Assembly: GCA_027296185.1 (NCBI GenBank)
Contig: JAPUJL010000206.1
Location: 1-10,711 of the forward strand
Source: SAR324 cluster bacterium
Lineage (GTDB): Bacteria; SAR324; JACQKK01
Length of the DNA stretch: 10,711 nucleotides
Reading direction: 5' to 3'
Position numbers and translations under genes: made by a program
Notes under the pieces: model-generated
The model's database searches: none
Told to the model about the DNA's origin: nothing
What the model saw: only the letters and a program-made list of their open reading frames with translations
Part shown: positions 7,294-10,711 of the stretch, in pieces
How the letters are laid out: the number at the start of each line of letters is the position of its first letter
Numbering within the stretch: position 1 is the first letter of the stretch

Positions 7294-8117
7294 TTAAGCC
7301 ACCCGTAAGCCGTCAATAGGATCAAAAGGACACCCACCACGAGCCGATACTGAACGAATACCATGGTGGTGTGGGTTCTCAGATAATGCAACAAAAACCC
7401 GATCGAGGCATAGCCGCCGATCGCCGCCGTGGCGAGTCCGGCCGCGATGCTCGCCCAATCCGGAGCCCCCGGGCCGCCCATGTTCTCGATCAGCGCCCGG
7501 GACTGGAAGAGCCCCGCCCCGAAGATGGGCGGGATGCCGAGCAGGAACGAGAACCGCGCCGCCTCGCCCCGCTGCAGGCCCACGATCAGGCCGCCGAGGA
7601 TGGCCGACCCGGAGCGCGATGCCCCGGGGATCAGCGCCAGGGCCTGGAAGGCGCCGATCGCCATCACCCGCCAGAAGCCCAGCCCGCCGACCACGCGCTG
7701 CTGGGTGGCCCACCGCTCGGCCAGGGCGAGGGCCAGCGCCACGGCGACAAGCATTGCGCCGATCAGGTACAGGGAGCGCGCGCCTGTCTCGATGAATTCC
7801 CGGCCGGCCAGCCCCAGCACGACGATGGGAATGTTTCCCGCCGCGATGGTCCAGGCCAGCACGCCCGGCTCCCGCCATTCCGCACGGCGGGTGACGGGCC
7901 ACAGGATCGCACCCGTGGCGAGGCGCCGGATATCCGCGGCGAAGTACACGAACACGGCGGCCAAGGTGCCCAGTTGGATTACCGCCGAAAACGCCGCTCC
8001 CGGATCGGGCCAACCCAGCAGGGCCGGGACGATCCGCAGGTGCGCCGTGCTGCTGATCGGGATGAACTCGGTCAGCCCCTGCACCAAGCCGAGCACGGCC
8101 GCTTGCCACCAATTCAT
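7290..8117 (-). CDS. uppP: undecaprenyl-diphosphatase UppP (BacA)
   Basis: This 275-residue polytopic inner-membrane enzyme dephosphorylates undecaprenyl pyrophosphate, recycling the lipid carrier of peptidoglycan and other surface glycans; overproduction gives bacitracin resistance in the family. The two signature regions are intact: QGLTEFIPISSTAH (13-26), with Glu17, Ser23 and His26, and ALIPGASRSGS (161-171), with Arg168. Several hydrophobic segments cover nearly the whole length. The ATG at 8117 begins the family's usual N-terminus, though the Shine-Dalgarno is weak. The gene lies 101 nt downstream of the DAHP synthase gene on the same strand, and its TGA overlaps the ATG of the next gene. 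With dacB it is the second peptidoglycan-related gene in the window, but the two are not linked in an operon. Confidence 0.96.
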   Translation of the reverse strand: MNWWQAAVLGLVQGLTEFIPISSTAHLRIVPALLGWPDPGAAFSAVIQLGTLAAVFVYFAADIRRLATGAILWPVTRRAEWREPGVLAWTIAAGNIPIVVLGLAGREFIETGARSLYLIGAMLVAVALALALAERWATQQRVVGGLGFWRVMAIGAFQALALIPGASRSGSAILGGLIVGLQRGEAARFSFLLGIPPIFGAGLFQSRALIENMGGPGAPDWASIAAGLATAAIGGYASIGFLLHYLRTHTTMVFVQYRLVVGVLLILLTAYGWLK

Positions 8118-8189
8118 GTCAAGGCCCGGCGGGGGCGGATTCCGCCGCTCCCGGTGGAGAGTCGACGTTCCCGAGTTCGCGCCCGGCCA

Positions 8190-8210
8190 GGGGCGGAAGC
8201 GATCCGCCCC
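8190..8210 (-). terminator. hairpin after the DAHP synthase stop
   Basis: GGGGCGGA (8190-8197) and TCCGCCCC (8203-8210) form a perfect 8-bp GC-rich stem with a 5-nt loop, 8 nt past the stop. There is no T run, so it may reduce read-through into uppP or mark an RNA processing point rather than terminate. A second, smaller hairpin of related sequence (GGCGG-att-CCGCC, 8134-8146) lies between it and uppP. Confidence 0.4.
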
Positions 8211-8218
8211 GCCGCCGC

Positions 8219-9277
8219 TCAGGAAGCCAGGGCGACGCGATGGCTGTGTTCCTGGTGAATCCGGTGAATGGTCTTGCAATCCGCGATGATCCGGGCCAGC
8301 ACGTCCGGCGTGACCGCCTGCTTGGGGTCGTCGCCGATCCCCAGCCGCGGGTTGACGTGGGTCTCGACGATCACCCCGTCGGAACCGTAGGCTGCGGCGG
8401 CCATGCAAACGTAGGGGACGTAAATGCCCTTGCCCACGGCGTGGGAAGGATCGACGATCACCGGCGCCCAGGTCTTCTCCTTGAGCAGGACGGTGATCGA
8501 CTCGTCGGGGTGGTTGCGGTAGCCGTCCATGGCCGGGATGGTGCCGCGGGGGCAGAGCATCACGTTGGGATTGCCCTGGGCCACGATGTATTCCGCCGCC
8601 AGGATGAACTCGTCCAGCTTGCCCATGTGCATGCTGCGCTTGAGTAGCACTCCGTTGGGCTTGCCGGCTATCTGGCGCCCGATCTCCTTGAGCAGTCCGT
8701 AGTTCAGGGCGTTGCGGGTGCCCACCTGGAGGATGTCTACGCCGTGCTCGATGACCAGCTTGACCTGCTCGGCGTCCATTACCTCCGACACCACCGGCAG
8801 CCCGGTGCGGGCCTTTGCCTCCATCAGGATCTCCAGCCCGCGCGCGTCGCCCTGGTACGAGTGGGGGCTGGTGCGGGGTTTCCACACGCCGCCCCGCAGC
8901 ATGTCGCCACCCGCTTCTTTCACCGCCTGGGCGGTCTCGTAGAACAATTCGGGATTCTTGGGGTCGATGGTGCAGTGACCCGCCACCACGGTGAAGCCCT
9001 CGCCGATCACGTTGCCGTTGAAGCGGATCTTATGGCTGGCCAGGTCGTTTTCCTTGGACATCAGCTTGTAGGGCTGCTGGATCGTGTCGACCCGCTGGAT
9101 ATACTCCAGCCCCTCGAGCCGCGCGATCAGCAACTCGTGCCGCTCGTCCCCGTGCATGGCGAAGACGGTGCGGTGGTCACCCACGATCGTCTGCAGCGTG
9201 ATGCCGAATTCGCCCGTTACGTCGCGGAGTTCCTGCTCCTGCTCCGGGGTCAGCCGGGCTTCCTTGGGTATAATCAT
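8219..9277 (-). CDS. aroF: 3-deoxy-7-phosphoheptulonate (DAHP) synthase, type I-beta-like with N-terminal regulatory domain
   Basis: DAHP synthase condenses phosphoenolpyruvate with erythrose 4-phosphate, the committed step to chorismate, Phe, Tyr and Trp. The 352-residue layout is that of the I-beta class: an N-terminal ferredoxin-like/ACT-type region (about 1-75) and a TIM barrel. Barrel landmarks are AGHC (99-102, metal Cys102), RGGVWKPRTSPHSYQG (128-143), VGTRNALNYGLLKEIG (185-200), LLKRSMHMG (211-219), VDPSHA (275-280, metal His279), VETHVNP (304-310, Glu305) and Asp317. Several differ from the common I-beta forms, for example AGHC for AGPC. The start at 9277 has a perfect AGGAGG. In I-beta enzymes such as that of Thermotoga the N-terminal domain binds Tyr or Phe for feedback. 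Upstream is a leader peptide of Tyr and Phe codons with a terminator, so transcriptional attenuation by the same amino acids is likely. Confidence 0.9.
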   Translation of the reverse strand: MIIPKEARLTPEQEQELRDVTGEFGITLQTIVGDHRTVFAMHGDERHELLIARLEGLEYIQRVDTIQQPYKLMSKENDLASHKIRFNGNVIGEGFTVVAGHCTIDPKNPELFYETAQAVKEAGGDMLRGGVWKPRTSPHSYQGDARGLEILMEAKARTGLPVVSEVMDAEQVKLVIEHGVDILQVGTRNALNYGLLKEIGRQIAGKPNGVLLKRSMHMGKLDEFILAAEYIVAQGNPNVMLCPRGTIPAMDGYRNHPDESITVLLKEKTWAPVIVDPSHAVGKGIYVPYVCMAAAAYGSDGVIVETHVNPRLGIGDDPKQAVTPDVLARIIADCKTIHRIHQEHSHRVALAS

Positions 9278-9354
9278 CGTTAGTCCTCCTGCGGTACTGG
9301 CCTCGCTAGCGCCGTCTTCCGTCTATCCGCACATCCTTCACGATCCAAGCCAAT

Positions 9355-9390
9355 AAAAAAGGCCATGGCGCCTGGCGGCTCCCATGGCCT
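9355..9390 (-). terminator. rho-independent terminator (attenuator) in the DAHP synthase leader
   Basis: Read on the minus strand, AGGCCATGG (9390-9382) pairs with CCATGGCCT (9368-9360); further GCC/GGC pairs lie inside, and six T follow (9360-9355). It lies about 80 nt before the DAHP synthase ATG, downstream of the Tyr/Phe leader ORF, as expected of an attenuator. The T run follows the stem only on the minus strand. Confidence 0.85.
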
Positions 9391-9432
9391 CGAACACCGT
9401 CTGTCGTCTGTGGTGCGTTCAGCCATCGGGCC
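9377..9432 (-). promoter_or_regulatory. possible antiterminator helix competing with the terminator
   Basis: On the minus strand GGCCCGATGGCT (9432-9421) can pair with AGGCCATGGGAGCC (9390-9377). By hand this gives eleven pairs, one of them G-T, with a bulged G and a bulged AG, around a 30-nt loop. It would sequester the 5' arm of the terminator. No folding program was run. Confidence 0.45.
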
Positions 9433-9501
9433 TTCCGGTCGCCCTGCGGCCGAACCGCGCGGGCAGACCCCCTGCGGGACTACCCTGGTGTAAAGTCAAC
9501 G

Positions 9502-9558
9502 TCACCCGGGCAGGCCGCCAAAGTAATAATAATAGAAATAGCAGCAGCGGCCCATCAT
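9502..9558 (-). CDS. Tyr/Phe-rich leader peptide upstream of the DAHP synthase gene
   Basis: An 18-codon ORF on the minus strand reads MMGRCCYFYYYYFGGLPG and ends at a TGA. Codons 7-13 are TAT TTC TAT TAT TAT TAC TTT: five Tyr and two Phe in a row, and the AT-rich Tyr codons stand out against the GC-rich surroundings. Scarcity of charged tRNA-Tyr or tRNA-Phe would stall the ribosome there, as in the Phe-codon leader of E. coli pheA. Downstream lie a possible antiterminator and a strong terminator, then the DAHP synthase gene on the same strand, an enzyme of Tyr and Phe synthesis. Two adjacent ATGs could start it, with only a weak GGGTG upstream. The peptide is presumably a sensor with no function of its own. 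Confidence 0.8.
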   Translation of the reverse strand: MMGRCCYFYYYYFGGLPG

Positions 9559-9601
9559 AACACCCACGCTCGCGGTTTTGCCCAGTTGCACCAAAGGCTT
9601 A

Positions 9602-9630
9602 CCCCTACGCCCAAACCCGACGCCGGTCAA
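9602..9630 (-). promoter_or_regulatory. candidate promoter of the DAHP synthase leader transcript
   Basis: On the minus strand TTGACC (9630-9625) is a five-of-six match to the -35 consensus and is followed after 17 nt by TAGGGG (9607-9602), a poor -10. It sits between ribE and the leader ORF, about 45 nt before the leader ATG. The perfect palindrome GGGTATACCC (9631-9640) abuts the -35 and could be an operator. Confidence 0.35.
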
Positions 9631-9636
9631 GGGTAT

Positions 9637-9655
9637 ACCCGATCGCGCATCGGGT
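9637..9655 (-). terminator. hairpin after ribE
   Basis: ACCCGAT and ATCGGGT form a perfect 7-bp stem with a 5-nt GCGCG loop, 13 nt after the ribE stop on the minus strand. No long T run follows. It may separate ribE transcription from the DAHP synthase leader. Confidence 0.4.
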
Positions 9656-9668
9656 CCGCCCCTCCCCC

Positions 9669-10259
9669 TTACCGCCCTTCCAGCAGTCGCTCAACGTATT
9701 TGGCGAGGATGTCCACCTCGAGGTTGACCCGGCTGCCCACGGGCCGCTGGGGCAGGGCGATTTGGGCCTGGGTGTAGGCCACGAGCATGAAAGTGAAGGC
9801 TTCCGCGGTCACGTCGATCACGGTGAGGCTGGTGCCGTCCACGGCGATGAAGCCCTTGGGCGCGATGTAGCGGAGCAGCCCCTGGGGCGCGGATACGGCG
9901 AAGCGGAGGGAATCCCCGTCCGGTGTGGCGCTCTCGATGCGGCCCGTGCCGTCGATGTGGCCCTGGACGATATGGCCGTCGAAGCGCCCGTCGGCGGCCA
10001 TGGCCCGCTCCACATTGACCGGATTGCCCGGCTGCAGATCGCCCAGGTTGGTGCGGGCCAGGGTCTCCGGCGCCAGACCGAAGGTGAGCCGCTCCCCGTC
10101 GATGGCCGTCACCGTGAGGCAGGCGCCGTTCACGGCGATGCTGTCCCCGAGCTTAGCGCCCCCGGCGGCCACGGCACTGGACAAGCTCAGGTGCCAGCCC
10201 CCGTCCCGCTCCTCCAGCGCCTGGACGGTGCCCACTTCCTCGACGATTCCGGTGAACAT
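9669..10259 (-). CDS. ribE: riboflavin synthase, alpha subunit
   Basis: Riboflavin synthase dismutates two 6,7-dimethyl-8-ribityllumazine molecules into riboflavin and the pyrimidine that re-enters the pathway, in the cytosol as a trimer. The 196-residue protein has the hallmark MFTGIVEEVG start and two lumazine-binding barrels, residues 1 to about 97 and about 98-190. The twin motifs SIAVNGACLTV (40-50) and FIAVDGTSLTV (137-147) mark the repeat, with FDGHIVQGHIDGTG (93-106) at the junction. Length and layout are normal. The start at 10259 is fixed by the MFTGIV motif; a GGAG lies about 12 nt upstream. The gene is named ribC in E. coli. No other rib gene is in view; upstream of it on its strand is a 264-bp region divergent with mutY. 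Confidence 0.97.
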   Translation of the reverse strand: MFTGIVEEVGTVQALEERDGGWHLSLSSAVAAGGAKLGDSIAVNGACLTVTAIDGERLTFGLAPETLARTNLGDLQPGNPVNVERAMAADGRFDGHIVQGHIDGTGRIESATPDGDSLRFAVSAPQGLLRYIAPKGFIAVDGTSLTVIDVTAEAFTFMLVAYTQAQIALPQRPVGSRVNLEVDILAKYVERLLEGR

Positions 10260-10523
10260 GCGGGGGCCACTCCGGTTGGGGTTTTGGGGCGCCCGGTGTC
10301 CGGCGCCGACCTCTTTCCATAATCCCCCAGCGCCGCCGGAAGCAAGCGCCGGAAAGGACCGGCTCCGCCGGTGGGTTGGGATATCCTGCGGCTATTGGGG
10401 TTAATGGGCCCGGTAATTCAATTTCTCGTATACGACTCGTCGCGCTATTTTCCGGATGGCAGGCCCCGCCGGGACTGGTAGAGTCACGGCAACCCCAGAC
10501 CCCTAGCGCCGGAAGAACCGCCC

Positions 10524-10711
10524 GTGACCTCAGCCGCGTCCGCTTCGCTCCACAATTCTCACGCGGAACCGCCCCGCGCGGATCTGCCCGGCAATGTCCG
10601 GGCGAGCCGGCGCAGGGCGCTACTATCACGCTTGCTCGATTGGTTCGCCGAGTCACAGCGGCCGCTTCACTGGCGCGAGGGCTACAATCCCTACGCCGTG
10701 TGGATCTCGGA
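10524..10711 (+). CDS. mutY: A/G-specific adenine glycosylase MutY, N-terminal part (3' end beyond window)
   Basis: MutY removes adenine mispaired with 8-oxoguanine. Only the first 62 codons are present. The segment LLDWFAESQRPLHWREGYNPYAVWISE matches the MutY N-terminal block, usually LLDWFxxxxRxLPWRxxxxPYxxWxSE, immediately before the LQQT motif, which lies outside the window. I place the start at the GTG at 10524, with GGAAG 7-8 nt upstream; no ATG is available in frame. This gives about 30 residues before the conserved region, a longer and low-complexity N-terminus than usual. The gene is divergent from ribE across 264 bp. Confidence 0.85.
   Translation, partial: MTSAASASLHNSHAEPPRADLPGNVRASRRRALLSRLLDWFAESQRPLHWREGYNPYAVWIS

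Noticed and set aside
8118..8885. Upstream extension of the uppP frame to 531 residues
   Set aside because: The extra part is the DAHP synthase gene read out of frame; UppP proteins start at the MNWWQ position.
10426..10435. Palindrome TCGTATACGA between ribE and mutY
   Set aside because: A lone 10-bp palindrome without a clear promoter beside it; not enough to call an operator.
10404..10481. 25-codon plus-strand ORF (MGPVIQFLVYDSSRYFPDGR...) with a GGGG six nt upstream, before mutY
   Set aside because: No run of control codons, no terminator after it and no homology that I can recognise; expected by chance at this length.

Overview
The window is GC-rich chromosomal DNA carrying ordinary housekeeping genes. 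A Grx4-type monothiol glutaredoxin with a CGFS site, a RecJ of about 580 residues, a PBP4-type DacB and a peptide-leader attenuator all fit a high-GC proteobacterium (Pseudomonadota, perhaps gamma). The lineage is an inference from gene content only. I see no mobile element, CRISPR array, rRNA or tRNA.

Layout, left to right. A minus-strand gene cut by the left edge (1-1102) encodes a NadD-like nucleotidyltransferase fused to a CinA/PncC-like C-terminal domain. Its start codon overlaps that of the divergent plus-strand dacB (1101-2738), a penicillin-binding D-Ala-D-Ala carboxypeptidase/endopeptidase. recJ (2850-4598, minus) converges on dacB. Across a 275-bp divergent intergenic region lies the CGFS glutaredoxin gene (4874-5263, plus), followed by a 377-bp gap and a zinc-dependent alcohol dehydrogenase (5641-6771, plus).

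The right half is a minus-strand block, read from right to left: ribE (9669-10259), a regulatory leader (about 9355-9630), a type I-beta-like DAHP synthase (8219-9277), uppP (7290-8117), and a small cysteine-motif protein with three exact 37-residue repeats (6856-7293) whose start overlaps the uppP stop as ATGA. The 5' part of mutY (10524 onward, plus) runs off the right edge, divergent from ribE.

The most notable find is upstream of the DAHP synthase gene. An 18-codon minus-strand ORF, MMGRCCYFYYYYFGGLPG, has five Tyr and two Phe codons within seven consecutive codons. It is followed by a possible antiterminator and then a strong hairpin with a six-T tail, about 80 nt before the gene. This has the form of a ribosome-mediated attenuator sensing tyrosine and phenylalanine and controlling the first enzyme of aromatic amino-acid synthesis. 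Second in interest are the NadD-CinA fusion, in which both active-site motifs are altered, and the repeat protein coupled to uppP.
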